A DNA stretch of 64,000 nt, from positions 1,205,001 through 1,269,000 of the forward strand of contig JACYXH010000109.1 of NCBI GenBank assembly GCA_026745465.1, given 5' to 3'. Below, one piece after another: positions 11,170-22,486 of this stretch. Every line of letters begins with the position of its first letter. The stretch's first letter is position 1. The stretch is from Lota lota. Its lineage: Eukaryota > Chordata > Actinopteri > Gadiformes > Lotidae. The translations under genes were made by a program, and so were the position numbers. The notes beneath the pieces were generated by a model. It was not told where the DNA came from. It saw nothing but the letters and a program-made list of their open reading frames with translations, and made no database searches.

Positions 11170-11241
11170 TTCCCGTACCGGGAGTTGAACCCGGGCCACC
11201 TGGGTGAAAACCAGGAATCCTGACCGCTAGACCATTTGAGA
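11170..11241 (-). tRNA. tRNA-Glu(TTC) copy 21
   Basis: B acceptor form plus A5:C68, so two adjacent acceptor mismatches. Confidence 0.75.
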
Positions 11242-11622
11242 TGCCCCTTGTAAAAATGAAGTTAATACTTTGTCTGGACGATTGATGCAAGATTTCACTT
11301 TGAATTTACATGTTTAAAAAGAAATTGGCACAACTTGGCCTTTTTAAAGTTTGGAACAGATCCCTAAACATAAGCAGGAGGCAGGAGGTGGTGGGTAATG
11401 GGCTACTTTGAGAGAATAACTGAATTGCTATCTTTTGGCCTTTAAAAACGATTTAAGTAGGCCAAGGAACAAACATATGGTTTTCTGATTCCTAAGCAGA
11501 AAAGTTATCAAGTTCCCAAATAGCCGTACACTAGCAGAATTAGATACCCTTCAAAACTAAAGCCAAAAGGACGATTGCTTCAAATTCTTGGGTGGCACTT
11601 ATTTCTTTCAAAGCCTAAAGAG

Positions 11623-11694
11623 TGCCATGACCCGGATTCGAACCGGGGTTGCTGCGACCACAACACAGAGTACTAACCACTATACGATCACGGC
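11623..11694 (-). tRNA. tRNA-His(GTG) copy 22
   Basis: Canonical copy. Confidence 0.95.
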
Positions 11695-11702
11695 AAGTGA
11701 TG

Positions 11703-11774
11703 TTCCCATACCGGGAGTTGAACCCGGGCCGCCTGGGTGAAAACCAGGAATCCTGACCGCTAGACCATATGGGA
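11703..11774 (-). tRNA. tRNA-Glu(TTC) copy 22
   Basis: A acceptor form; a canonical cassette. Confidence 0.95.
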
Positions 11775-12161
11775 TTTCCTTGTGAAACGTTAGCTAAGAC
11801 TCTGTCTGGACGATTGATGGTGTATTTTACTTTGCATTGACATGTTGAAGAAGAAATTGGTACAACTTGGCCTTTTTACATTTTTGAACAGCTCCCCAAA
11901 CATAAGCAGGGGGCACTCAGTAGGTGGGAGTGGGTAATGGGTTACTTTGAGAGAATAACTGAATTGCTGTATTTTGGCCTTTAAAAACGATTTAAGTGGG
12001 CCAGGGAACAAACATATGGTTTTCTGATTCCTAAGCAGAAAAGTTATCAAGTTCCCAAATAGCCGTACACTAGCAGAATTAGATACCCCTCAAAAATAAA
12101 GCCAAAAGGACGATTGCTTTAAATTCTTGTTTGTCACTTATTTCTTTCAACGCTTAAAGAG

Positions 12162-12233
12162 TGCCATGACCCGGATTCGAACAGGGGTTGTTGCGACCAC
12201 AACACAGAGTACTAACCACTATACGATCACGGC
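12162..12233 (-). tRNA. tRNA-His(GTG) copy 23
   Basis: U52:C62 and C27:A43, as in copy 1. Confidence 0.82.
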
Positions 12234-12241
12234 AAGTGATG

Positions 12242-12313
12242 TTCCCATACCGGGAGTTGAACCCGGGCCACCTGGGTGAAAACCAGGAATCCTGACCGCT
12301 AGACCATTTGAGA
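12242..12313 (-). tRNA. tRNA-Glu(TTC) copy 23
   Basis: B acceptor form. Confidence 0.85.
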
Positions 12314-12694
12314 TGCCCCTTGTAAAAATGAAGTTAATACTTTGTCTGGACGATTTATGCAAGATTTCACTTTGAATTTACATGTTTAAAAAGAAATTGG
12401 CACAACTTGGCCTTTTTAAAGTTTGGAACAGATCCCTAAACATAAGCAGGAGGCAGGAGGTGGTGGGTAATGGGCTACTTTGAGAGAATAACTGAATTGC
12501 TATCTTTTGGCCTTTAAAAACGATTTAAGTAGGCCAAGGAACAAACATATGGTTTTCTGATTCCCAAGCAGAAAAGTTATCAAGTTCCCAAATAGCCGTA
12601 CACTAGCAGAATTAGATACCCTTCAAAACTAAAGCCAAAAGGACGATTGCTTCAAATTCTTCGGTGGTACTTATTTCCTTCAAAGCCTAAAGAG

Positions 12695-12766
12695 TGCCAT
12701 GACCCGTATATCAACCGGGGTTGCTACGACCACAACACAGAGTACTAACCACTATACGATCACGGC
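12695..12766 (-). pseudogene. tRNA-His copy 24, B box destroyed
   Basis: TTGATAT T loop, as in copy 2. Confidence 0.8.
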
Positions 12767-12774
12767 AAGTGATG

Positions 12775-12846
12775 TTCCCATACCGGGAGTTGAACCCGGG
12801 CCGCCTGGGTGAAAACCAGGAATCCTGACCGCTAGACCATATGGGA
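12775..12846 (-). tRNA. tRNA-Glu(TTC) copy 24
   Basis: A acceptor form. Confidence 0.95.
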
Positions 12847-13233
12847 TTTCCTTGTGAAAAGTTAGCTAAGACTCTGTCTGGACGATTGATGATGTATTTT
12901 ACTTTGCATTGACATGTTGAAGAAGAAATTGGCACAACTTGGCCTTTTTACATTTTTGAACAGCTCCCCAAACATAAGCAGGGGGCACTCACTAGGTGGG
13001 AGTGGGTAATGGGTTACTTTGGGAGAATAACTGAATTGCTGTATTTTGGCCTTTAAAAACGATTTAAGTGGGCCAGGGAACAAACATATGGTTTTCTGAT
13101 TCCTAAGCAGAAAAGTTATCAAGTTCCCAAATAGCCGTACACTAGCAGAATTAGATACCCTTCAAAACTAAAGCCAAAAGGACGATTGCTTCAAATTCTT
13201 GGGTGGCACTTATTTCTTTCAAAGCCTAAAGAG

Positions 13234-13305
13234 TGCCATGACCCGGATTCGAACCGGGGTTGCTGCGACCACAACACAGAGTACTAACCACTATACGATC
13301 ACGGC
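13234..13305 (-). tRNA. tRNA-His(GTG) copy 25
   Basis: Canonical copy. Confidence 0.95.
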
Positions 13306-13313
13306 AAGTGATG

Positions 13314-13385
13314 TTCCCATACCGGGAGTTGAACCCGGGCCGCCTGGGTGAAAACCAGGAATCCTGACCGCTAGACCATATGGGA
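13314..13385 (-). tRNA. tRNA-Glu(TTC) copy 25
   Basis: A acceptor form; a canonical cassette. Confidence 0.95.
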
Positions 13386-13772
13386 TTTCCTTGTGAAAAG
13401 TTAGCTAAGACTCTGTCTGGACGATTGATGATGTATTTTACTTTGCATTGACATGTTGAAGAAGAAATTGGCACAACTTGGCCTTTTTACATTTTTGAAC
13501 AGCTCCCCAAACATAAGCAGGGGGCACTCACTAGGTGGGAGTGGGTAATGGGTTACTTTGAGAGAATAACTGAATTGCTGTATTTTGGCCTTTAAAAACG
13601 ATTTAAGTGGGCCAGGGAACAAACATATGGTTTTCTGATTCCTAAGCAGAAAAGTTATCAAGTTCCCAAATAGCCGTACACTAGCAGTATTAGATACCCC
13701 TCAAAAATAAAGCCAAAAGGACGATTGCTTTAAATTCTTGTTTGTCACTTATTTCTTTCAACGCTTAAAGAG

Positions 13773-13844
13773 TGCCATGACCCGGATTCGAACCGGGGTT
13801 GCTGCGACCACAACACAGAGTACTAACCACTATACGATCACGGC
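13773..13844 (-). tRNA. tRNA-His(GTG) copy 26
   Basis: Canonical copy. Confidence 0.95.
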
Positions 13845-13852
13845 AAGTGATG

Positions 13853-13924
13853 TTCCCATACCGGGAGTTGAACCCGGGCCACCTGGGTGAAAACCAGGAA
13901 TCCTGACCGCTAGACCATTTGAGA
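13853..13924 (-). tRNA. tRNA-Glu(TTC) copy 26
   Basis: B acceptor form. Confidence 0.85.
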
Positions 13925-14305
13925 TGCCCCTTGTAAAAATGAAGTTAATACTTTGTCTGGACGATTGAAGCAAGATTTCACTTTTAATTTACATGTTTAA
14001 AAAGAAATTGGCACAACTTGGCCTTTTAAAAAAAATTAACAGATCCCTAAACATAAGCAGGAGGCAGGAGGTGGTGGGTAATGGGCTACTTTGAGAGAAT
14101 AACTGAATTGCTATCTTTTGGCCTTTAAAAATGATTTAAGAAGGCCAGGGAACAAACTTATGGTTTTCTGATTCCCAAGCAGAAAAGTTATCAAGTTCCC
14201 AAATGGCCGTACACTAGCAGAATTAGATACCCTTCAAAACTAAAGCCAAAAGGACGATTGCTTCAAATTCTTCGGTGGCACTTATTTCTTTCAAAGCCTA
14301 AAGAG

Positions 14306-14377
14306 TGCCATGACCCGTATTCCAACCGGGGTTGCTACGACCACAACACAGAGTACTAACCACTATACGATCACGGC
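14306..14377 (-). pseudogene. tRNA-His copy 27, B box destroyed
   Basis: TTGGAAT T loop, as in copy 7. Confidence 0.78.
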
Positions 14378-14385
14378 AAGTGATG

Positions 14386-14457
14386 TTCCCATACCGGGAG
14401 TTGAACCCGGGCCACCTGGGTGAAAACCAGGAATCCTGACCGCTAGACCATTTGAGA
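14386..14457 (-). tRNA. tRNA-Glu(TTC) copy 27
   Basis: B acceptor form. Confidence 0.85.
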
Positions 14458-14838
14458 TGCCCCTTGAAAAAATGAAGTTAATACTTTGTCTGGACGATTG
14501 ATGCAAGATTTCACTTTGAATTTACATGTTTAAAAAGAAATTGGCACAACTTGGCCTTTTTAAAGTTTGGAACAGATCCCTAAACATAAGCAGGAGGCAG
14601 GAGGTGGTGGGTAATGGGCTACTTTGAGAGAATAACTGAATTGCTATCTTTTGGCCTTTAAAAACGATTTAAGTAGGCCAAGGAACAAACATATGGTTTT
14701 CTGATTCCTAAGCAGAAAAGTTATCAAGTTCCCAAATAGCCGTACACTAGCAGAATTAGATACCCTTCAAAACTAATGCCAAAAGGACGATTGCTTCAAA
14801 TTCTTGGGTGGCACTTATTTCTTTTAAAGCCTAAAGAG

Positions 14839-14899
14839 TGCCATGACCCGGATTCGCTGCGACCACAACACAGAGTACTAACCACTATACGATCACGGC
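14839..14899 (-). pseudogene. tRNA-His copy 28, 11-bp T-arm deletion
   Basis: Same breakpoints as copy 9. Confidence 0.9.
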
Positions 14900-14907
14900 A
14901 AGTGATG

Positions 14908-14979
14908 TCCCCATACCGGGAGTTGAACCCGGGCCGCCTGGGTGAAAACCAGGAATCCTAACCGCTAGACCATATGGGA
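14908..14979 (-). tRNA. tRNA-Glu(TTC) copy 28
   Basis: A acceptor form with position 72 A to G, giving a terminal U1-G72 wobble. Confidence 0.9.
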
Positions 14980-15366
14980 TGTCATAGTGTAAAGTTAGCT
15001 AAGACTCTGTCTGGACTATTGATGATATATTTTACTTTGCATTGACATGTTAAAGAAGAAATTGGCACAACTTGGCCTTTTTACATTTTTGAACAGCTCC
15101 CCAAACATAAGCAGGGGGCACTCACTAGGTGGTGGTGGGTAATGGGTTACTTTTAGAGAATAACTGAATTGCTGTATTTTGGCCTTTAAAAACGATTTAA
15201 GTTGGCCAGGGAACAAACATATGGTTTTCTGATTCCTAAGCAGAAAAGTTTTCAAGTTCCCAAATAGCCGTACACTAGCAGAATTAGATACCCGTCAAAA
15301 ATAAAGCCAAAAGGACGATTGCTTTAAATTCTTGGTTGTCACTTATTTCTTTCAACGCTTAAAGAG

Positions 15367-15438
15367 TGCCATGACCCGGATTCGAACCGGGGTTGTTGCG
15401 ACCACAACACAGAGTACTAACCACTATACGATCACGGC
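15367..15438 (-). tRNA. tRNA-His(GTG) copy 29
   Basis: C27:A43 mismatch only. Confidence 0.85.
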
Positions 15439-15446
15439 AAATGATG

Positions 15447-15518
15447 TTCCCATACCGGGAGTTGAACCCGGGCCGCCTGTGTGAAAACCAGGAATCCTGA
15501 CCGCTAGACCATATCGGA
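15447..15518 (-). tRNA. tRNA-Glu(TTC) copy 29
   Basis: C acceptor form plus G31:A39, as in copy 10. Confidence 0.8.
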
Positions 15519-15904
15519 TACCCTTGTGAAAAGTTAGCTAAGACTCTGTCTGGACGATTGATGATGTGTTTTACTTTGCATTGACATGTTGAAGAAGAAA
15601 TTGGCACAACTTGGCCTTTTTACATTTTTGAACAGCTCCCCAAACATAAGCAGGGGGCACTCACTAGGTGGTGGTGGGTAATGAGTTACTTTGAGAGAAT
15701 AGCTGAATTGCTGTATTTTGGCCTTTAAAACGATTTAAGTGGGCCAGGGAACAAACATATGGTTTTCTGATTCCTAAGCAGAAAAGTTATCAAGTTCCCA
15801 AATAGCCGTACACTAGCCGAATTAGATACCCCTCAAAAATAAAGCCAAAAGGACGATTGCTTTAAATTCTTGGATGTCACTTATTTCTTTCAACGCTTAA
15901 AGAG

Positions 15905-15976
15905 TGCCATGACCCGGATTCGAACCGGGGTTGCTGCGACCACAACACAGAGTACTAACCACTATACGATCACGGC
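15905..15976 (-). tRNA. tRNA-His(GTG) copy 30
   Basis: Canonical copy. Confidence 0.95.
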
Positions 15977-15984
15977 AAGTGATG

Positions 15985-16056
15985 TTCCTATACCTGGAGT
16001 TGAACCCGGGCCACCTGGGTGAAAACCAGGAATCCTGACCGCTAGACCATTTGAGA
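15985..16056 (-). tRNA. tRNA-Glu(TTC) copy 30, weakened
   Basis: B acceptor form plus C4:A69 and G51:A63. Confidence 0.7.
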
Positions 16057-16437
16057 TGCCCCTTGCAAAAATGAAGTTAATACTTTGTCTGGACGATTGA
16101 TGCAAGATTTCACTTTGAATTTACATGTTTAAAAAGAAATTGGCACAACTTGGCCTTTTTAAAATTTGGAACAGATCCCTAAACATAAGCAGGAGGCAGG
16201 AGGTGGTGGGTAATGGGCTATTTTGAGAGAATAACTGAATTGCTATCTTTTGGCCTTTAAAAACAATTTAAGTAGGCCAGGGAACAAACATTTAGTTTTC
16301 TGATTCCTAAGCAGAAAAGTTATCAAGTTCCCAAATAGCCGTACACTAGCAGAATTAGATACCCTACAAAACTAAAGCCAAAAGGACGATTGCTTCAAAT
16401 TCTTGGGTGGCACTTATTTCTTTCAAAGCCTAAAGAG

Positions 16438-16509
16438 TGCCATGACCCGGATTCGAACCGGGGTTGCTGCGACCACAACACAGAGTACTAACCACTATAC
16501 GATCACGGC
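16438..16509 (-). tRNA. tRNA-His(GTG) copy 31
   Basis: Canonical copy. Confidence 0.95.
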
Positions 16510-16517
16510 AAGTGATG

Positions 16518-16589
16518 TTCCCATACCGGGAGTTGAACCCGGGCCGCCTGGGTGAAAACCAGGAATCCTAACCGCTAGACCATATGGGA
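16518..16589 (-). tRNA. tRNA-Glu(TTC) copy 31
   Basis: A acceptor form with the GGTTAGG D loop; a canonical cassette. Confidence 0.95.
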
Positions 16590-16976
16590 TATCCTTGTGA
16601 GAAGTTAGCTAAGACTCTGTCTGGACGATTGATGATATATTTTACTTTGCATTGACATGTTGAAGAAGAAATTGGCACAACTTGGCCTTTTTACATTTTT
16701 GAACAGCTCCCCAAACATAAGCAGGGGGCACTCACTAGGTGGTGGTGGGTAATGGGTTACTTTGAGAGAATAACTGAATTGCTGTTTTTTGGCCTTTAAA
16801 AACGATTTAAGTGGGCCAGGGAACAAACATATGGTTTTCTGATTCCTAAGCAGAAAAGTTATCAAGTTCCCAAATAGCCGTACACTAGCAGAATTAGATA
16901 CCCCTCAAAAATAAAGCCAAAAGGACGATTGCTTTAAATTCTTCGGTGGCACTTATTTCTTTCAACGCTTAAAGAG

Positions 16977-17048
16977 TGCCATGACCCGGATTCGAACCGG
17001 GGTTGCTGTGACCACAACACAGAGTACTAACCACTATACGATCACGGC
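16977..17048 (-). tRNA. tRNA-His(GTG) copy 32
   Basis: The anticodon stem is CTGTG with CACAG, fully Watson-Crick where other copies have U30-G40. Confidence 0.95.
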
Positions 17049-17056
17049 AAGTGATG

Positions 17057-17128
17057 TTCCCATACCGGGAGTTGAACCCCGGCCACCTGGGTGAAGACCA
17101 GGAATCCTGACCGCTAGACCATATGAGA
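17057..17128 (-). tRNA. tRNA-Glu(TTC) copy 32, C33 form
   Basis: Acceptor TCTCATA has only a U3-G70 wobble, but the universally conserved U33 is C and G50:G64 is a mismatch ('D' form). Confidence 0.75.
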
Positions 17129-17509
17129 TGCCCCTTGTGAAAAAAAAGTTAATACTTTGTCTGGACGATTGAAGCAAGATTTCACTTTGAATTTACATGT
17201 TTAAAAAGAAATTGGCACAACTTGGCCTTTTAAAAAAAATTAACAGATCCCTAAACATAAGCAGGAGGCAGGAGGTGGTGGGTAATGGGCTACTTTGAGA
17301 GAATAACTGAATTGCTATCTTTTGGCCTTTAAAAACGATTTAAGTAGGCCAGGGAACAAACTTATGGTTTTCTGATTCCCAAGCAGAAAAGTTATCAAGT
17401 TCCCAAATGGCCGTATACTAGCAGAATTAGATACCCCTCAAAAATAAAGCCAAAAGGACGATTGCTTTAAATTCTTGGATGTCACTTATTTCTTTCAACG
17501 CTTAAAGAG

Positions 17510-17581
17510 TGCCATGACCCGGATTCGAACCGGGGTTGCTGTGACCACAACACAGAGTACTAACCACTATACGATCATGGC
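17510..17581 (-). tRNA. tRNA-His(GTG) copy 33
   Basis: Anticodon stem is fully paired as in copy 32, and A4 now pairs with U69 in place of the usual G4-U69 wobble. Confidence 0.95.
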
Positions 17582-17589
17582 AAGTGATG

Positions 17590-17661
17590 TTCCCATACCG
17601 GGAGTTGAACCCCGGCCACCTGGGTGAAGACCAGGAATCCTGACCGCTAGACCATATGAGA
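17590..17661 (-). tRNA. tRNA-Glu(TTC) copy 33, C33 form
   Basis: D form: C33 and G50:G64. Confidence 0.75.
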
Positions 17662-18042
17662 TGCCCCTTGTGAAAAAAAAGTTAATACTTTGTCTGGACG
17701 ATTGAAGCAAGATTTCACTTTGAATTTACATGTTTAAAAAGAAATTGGCACAACTTGGCCTTTTAAAAAAAATTAACAGATCCCTAAACATAAGCAGGAG
17801 GCAGGAGGTGGTGGGCAATGGGCTACTTTGAGAGAATAACTGAATTGCTATCTTTTGGCCTTTATAAACGATTTAAGTAGGCCAGGGAACAAACTTATGG
17901 TTTTCTGATTCCCAAGCAGAAAAGTTATCAAGTTCCCGAATGGCCGTATACTAGCAGAATTAGATACCCTTCAAAACTAAAGCCAAAAGGACGATTGCTT
18001 CAAATTCTTGGGTGGCACTTATTTCTTTCAAAGCCTAAAGAG

Positions 18043-18114
18043 TGCCATGACCCGGATTCGAACCAGGGTTGCTGCGACCACAACACAGAGTACTAACCAC
18101 TATACGATCACGGC
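18043..18114 (-). tRNA. tRNA-His(GTG) copy 34
   Basis: U51-G63 wobble only. Confidence 0.92.
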
Positions 18115-18122
18115 AAGTGATG

Positions 18123-18194
18123 TTCCCATACCGGGAGTTGAAGCCGGGCCGCCTGGGTGAAAACCAGGAATCCTGACCGCTAGACCATATCGGA
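18123..18194 (-). tRNA. tRNA-Glu(TTC) copy 34
   Basis: C acceptor form plus C53:C61. Confidence 0.75.
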
Positions 18195-18580
18195 TGTCCT
18201 TGTGAAAAGTTAGCTAAGACTCTGTCTGGACGATTGATGATGTGTTTTACTTTGCATTGACATGTTGAAGAAGAAATTGGCACAACTTGGCCTTTTTACA
18301 TTTTTGAACAGCTCCCCAAACATAAGCAGGGGGCACTCACTAGGTGGTGGTGGGTAATGAGTTACTTTGAGAGAATAACTGAATTGCTGTATTTTGGCCT
18401 TTAAAACGATTTAAGTGGGCCAGGGAACAAACATATGGTTTTCTGATTCCTAAGCAGAAAAGTTATCAAGTTCCCAAATAGCCGTGCACTAGCAGAAATA
18501 GATACCCCTCAAAAATGAAGCCAAAAGGACGATTGCTTTAAATTCTTGGTTGTCACTTATTTCTTTCAACGCTTAAAGAG

Positions 18581-18652
18581 TGCCATGACCCGGATTCGAA
18601 CCGGGGTTGCTGCGACAACAACACAGAGTACTAACCACTATACGATCACGGC
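18581..18652 (-). tRNA. tRNA-His-derived copy 35 with anticodon GTT
   Basis: Plus-strand base 18617 is A where other copies have C, turning the anticodon loop into TTGTTGT. Anticodon GTT would read Asn codons on a His body. The other stems are canonical. Confidence 0.9.
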
Positions 18653-18660
18653 AAGTGATG

Positions 18661-18732
18661 TTCCCGTACCGGGAGTTGAACCCGGGCCACCTGGGTGAAA
18701 ACCAGGAATCCTGACCGCTAGACCATTTGAGA
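18661..18732 (-). tRNA. tRNA-Glu(TTC) copy 35
   Basis: B acceptor form plus A5:C68, as in copy 21. Confidence 0.75.
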
Positions 18733-19113
18733 TGCCCCTTGTAAAAATGAAGTTAATACTTTGTCTGGACGATTGATGCAAGATTTCACTTTGAATTTAC
18801 ATGTTTAAAAAGAAATTGGCACAACTTGGCCTTTTTAAAGTTTGGAACAGATCCCTAAACATAAGCAGGAGGCAGGAGGTGGTGGGTAATGGGCTACTTT
18901 GAGAGAATAACTGAATTGCTATCTTTTGGCCTTTAAAAACGATTTAAGTAGGCCAAGGAACAAACATATGGTTTTCTGATTCCTAAGCAGAAAAGTTATC
19001 AAGTTCCCAAATAGCCGTACACTAGCAGAATTAGATACCCTTCAAAACTAAAGCCAAAAGGACGATTGCTTCAAATTCTTGGGTGGCACTTATTTCTTTC
19101 AAAGCCTAAAGAG

Positions 19114-19185
19114 TGCCATGACCCGGATTCGAACCGGGGTTGCTGCGACCACAACACAGAGTACTAACCACTATACGATCACGGC
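19114..19185 (-). tRNA. tRNA-His(GTG) copy 36
   Basis: Canonical copy. Confidence 0.95.
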
Positions 19186-19193
19186 AAGTGATG

Positions 19194-19265
19194 TTCCCAT
19201 ACCGGGAGTTGAACCCGGGCCGCCTGGGTGAAAACCAGGAATCCTGACCGCTAGACCATATGGGA
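19194..19265 (-). tRNA. tRNA-Glu(TTC) copy 36
   Basis: A acceptor form; a canonical cassette. Confidence 0.95.
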
Positions 19266-19652
19266 TTTCCTTGTGAAACGTTAGCTAAGACTCTGTCTGG
19301 ACGATTGATGGTGTATTTTACTTTGCATTGACATGTTGAAGAAGAAATTGGTACAACTTGGCCTTTTTACATTTTTGAACAGCTCCCCAAACATAAGCAG
19401 GGGGCACTCACTAGGTGGGAGTGGGTAATGGGTTACTTTGAGAGAATAACTGAATTGCTGTATTTTGGCCTTTAAAAACGATTTAAGTGGGCCAGGGAAC
19501 AAACATATGGTTTTCTGATTCCTAAGCAGAAAAGTTATCAAGTTCCCAAATAGCCGTACACTAGCAGAATTAGATACCCCTCAAAAATAAAGCCAAAAGG
19601 ACGATTGCTTTAAATTCTTGTTTGTCACTTATTTCTTTCAACGCTTAAAGAG

Positions 19653-19724
19653 TGCCATGACCCGGATTCGAACAGGGGTTGTTGCGACCACAACACAGAG
19701 TACTAACCACTATACGATCACGGC
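19653..19724 (-). tRNA. tRNA-His(GTG) copy 37
   Basis: U52:C62 and C27:A43. Confidence 0.82.
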
Positions 19725-19732
19725 AAGTGATG

Positions 19733-19804
19733 TTCCCATACCGGGAGTTGAACCCGGGCCACCTGGGTGAAAACCAGGAATCCTGACCGCTAGACCATTT
19801 GAGA
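19733..19804 (-). tRNA. tRNA-Glu(TTC) copy 37
   Basis: B acceptor form. Confidence 0.85.
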
Positions 19805-20185
19805 TGCCCCTTGTAAAAATGAAGTTAATACTTTGTCTGGACGATTGATGCAAGATTTCACTTTGAATTTACATGTTTAAAAAGAAATTGGCACAACTTG
19901 GCCTTTTTAAAGTTTGGAACAGATCCCTAAACATAAGCAGGAGGCAGGAGGTGGTGGGTAATGGGCTACTTTGAGAGAATAACTGAATTGCTATCTTTTG
20001 GCCTTTAAAAACGATTTAAGTAGGCCAAGGAACAAACATATGGTTTTCTGATTCCCAAGCAGAAAAGTTATCAAGTTCCCAAATAGCCGTACACTAGCAG
20101 AATTAGATACCCTTCAAAACTAAAGCCAAAAGGACGATTGCTTCAAATTCTTCGGTGGCACTTATTTCCTTCAAAGCCTAAAGAG

Positions 20186-20257
20186 TGCCATGACCCGTAT
20201 ATCAACCGGGGTTGCTACGACCACAACACAGAGTACTAACCACTATACGATCACGGC
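20186..20257 (-). pseudogene. tRNA-His copy 38, B box destroyed
   Basis: TTGATAT T loop. Confidence 0.8.
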
Positions 20258-20265
20258 AAGTGATG

Positions 20266-20337
20266 TTCCCATACCGGGAGTTGAACCCGGGCCGCCTGGG
20301 TGAAAACCAGGAATCCTGACCGCTAGACCATATGGGA
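20266..20337 (-). tRNA. tRNA-Glu(TTC) copy 38
   Basis: A acceptor form. Confidence 0.95.
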
Positions 20338-20724
20338 TTTCCTTGTAAAAAGTTAGCTAAGACTCTGTCTGGACGATTGATGATGTATTTTACTTTGCAT
20401 TGACATGTTGAAGAAGAAATTGGCACAACTTGGCCTTTTTACATTTTTGAACAGCTCCCCAAACATAAGCAGGGGGCACTCACTAGGTGGGAGTGGGTAA
20501 TGGGTTACTTTGGGAGAATAACTGAATTGCTGTATTTTGGCCTTTAAAAACGATTTAAGTGGGCCAGGGAACAAACATATGGTTTTCTGATTCCTAAGCA
20601 GAAAAGTTATCAAGTTCCCAAATAGCCGTACACTAGCAGAATTAGATACCCTTCAAAACTAAAGCCAAAAGGACGATTGCTTCAAATTCTTGGGTGGCAC
20701 TTATTTCTTTCAAAGCCTAAAGAG

Positions 20725-20796
20725 TGCCATGACCCGGATTCGAACCGGGGTTGCTGCTACGACAACACAGAGTACTAACCACTATACGATCACGGC
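20725..20796 (-). tRNA. tRNA-His-derived copy 39 with anticodon GTC
   Basis: The anticodon loop is TTGTCGT (change at 20761), an Asp-type GTC anticodon. A second change at 20758 makes a G31:A39 mismatch. Confidence 0.85.
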
Positions 20797-20804
20797 AAGT
20801 GATG

Positions 20805-20876
20805 TTCCCATACCGGGAGTTGAACCCGGGCCGCCTGGGTGAAAACCAGGAATCCTGACCGCTAGACCATATGGGA
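20805..20876 (-). tRNA. tRNA-Glu(TTC) copy 39
   Basis: A acceptor form. Confidence 0.95.
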
Positions 20877-21263
20877 TTTCCTTGTGAAAAGTTAGCTAAG
20901 ACTCTGTCTGGACGATTGATGATGTATTTTACTTTGCATTGACATGTTGAAGAAGAAATTGGCACAACTTGGCCTTTTTACATTTTTGAACAGCTCCCCA
21001 AACATAAGCAGGGGGCACTCACTAGGTGGGAGTGGGTAATGGGTTACTTTGAGAGAATAACTGAATTGCTGTATTTTGGCCTTTAAAAACGATTTAAGTG
21101 GGCCAGGGAACAAACATATGGTTTTCTGATTCCTAAGCAGAAAAGTTATCAAGTTCCCAAATAGCCGTACACTAGCAGTATTAGATACCCCTCAAAAATA
21201 AAGCCAAAAGGACGATTGCTTTAAATTCTTGGTTGTCACTTATTTCTTTCAACGCTTAAAGAG

Positions 21264-21335
21264 TGCCATGACCCGGATTCGAACCGGGGTTGCTGCGACC
21301 ACAACACAGAGTACTAACCACTATACGATCACGGC
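21264..21335 (-). tRNA. tRNA-His(GTG) copy 40
   Basis: Canonical copy. Confidence 0.95.
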
Positions 21336-21343
21336 AAGTGATG

Positions 21344-21415
21344 TTCCCATACCGGGAGTTGAACCCGGGCCACCTGGGTGAAAACCAGGAATCCTGACCG
21401 CTAGACCATTTGAGA
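21344..21415 (-). tRNA. tRNA-Glu(TTC) copy 40
   Basis: B acceptor form. Confidence 0.85.
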
Positions 21416-21796
21416 TGCCCCTTGTAAAAATGAAGTTAATACTTTGTCTGGACGATTGAAGCAAGATTTCACTTTTAATTTACATGTTTAAAAAGAAATT
21501 GGCACAACTTGGCCTTTTAAAAAAAATTAACAGATCCCTTAACATAAGCAGGAGGCAGGAGGTGGTGGGTAATGGGCTACTTTGAGAGAATAACTGAATT
21601 GCTATCTTTTGGCCTTTAAAAATGATTTAAGAAGGCCAGGGAACAAACTTATGGTTTTCTGATTCCCAAGCAGAAAAGTTATCAAGTTCCCAAATGGCCG
21701 TACACTAGCAGAATTAGATACCCTTCAAAACTAAAGCCAAAAGGACGATTGCTTCAAATTCTTCGGTGGCACTTATTTCTTTCAAAGCCTAAAGAG

Positions 21797-21868
21797 TGCC
21801 ATGACCCGTATTCCAACCGGGGTTGCTACGACCACAACACAGAGTACTAACCACTATACGATCACGGC
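21797..21868 (-). pseudogene. tRNA-His copy 41, B box destroyed
   Basis: TTGGAAT T loop. Confidence 0.78.
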
Positions 21869-21876
21869 AAGTGATG

Positions 21877-21948
21877 TTCCCATACCGGGAGTTGAACCCG
21901 TGCCGCCTGGGTGAAAACCAGGAATCCTAACCGCTAGACCATATCGGA
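21877..21948 (-). tRNA. tRNA-Glu(TTC) copy 41
   Basis: C acceptor form plus A49:G65. Confidence 0.78.
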
Positions 21949-22334
21949 TGTCCTTGTAAAAAGTTAGCTAAGACTCTGTCTGGACGATTGATGATGTGTT
22001 TTACTTTGCATTGACATGTTGAAGAAGAAATTGGCACAACTTGGCCTTTTTACATTTTTGAACTGCTCCCCAAACATAAGCAGGGGGCACTCACTAGGTG
22101 GTGGTGGGTAATGAGTTACTTTGAGAGAATAACTGAATTGCTGTATTTTGGCCTTTAAAACGATTTAAGTGGAACAGGGAACAAACATATGGTTTTCTGA
22201 TTCCTAAACAGAAAAGTTATCAAGTTCCCAAATAGCCGTACACTAGCAGAATTAGATACCCCTCAAAAATAAAGCCAAAAGGACGATTGCTTTAAATTCT
22301 TGGTTGTCACTTATTTCTTTCAACGCTTAAAGAG

Positions 22335-22406
22335 TGCCATGACCCGGATTCGAACCGGGGTTGCTGCGACCACAACACATAGTACTAACCACTATACGAT
22401 CACGGC
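22335..22406 (-). tRNA. tRNA-His(GTG) copy 42
   Basis: A27:G43 mismatch. Confidence 0.85.
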
Positions 22407-22414
22407 AAGTGATG

Positions 22415-22486
22415 TTCCCATACCGGGAGTTGAACCCGGGCCACCTGGGTGAAAACCAGGAATCCTGACCACTAGACCATTTGAGA
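22415..22486 (-). tRNA. tRNA-Glu(TTC) copy 42
   Basis: B acceptor form with a D-loop C to T change (TAGTGG). Confidence 0.83.
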
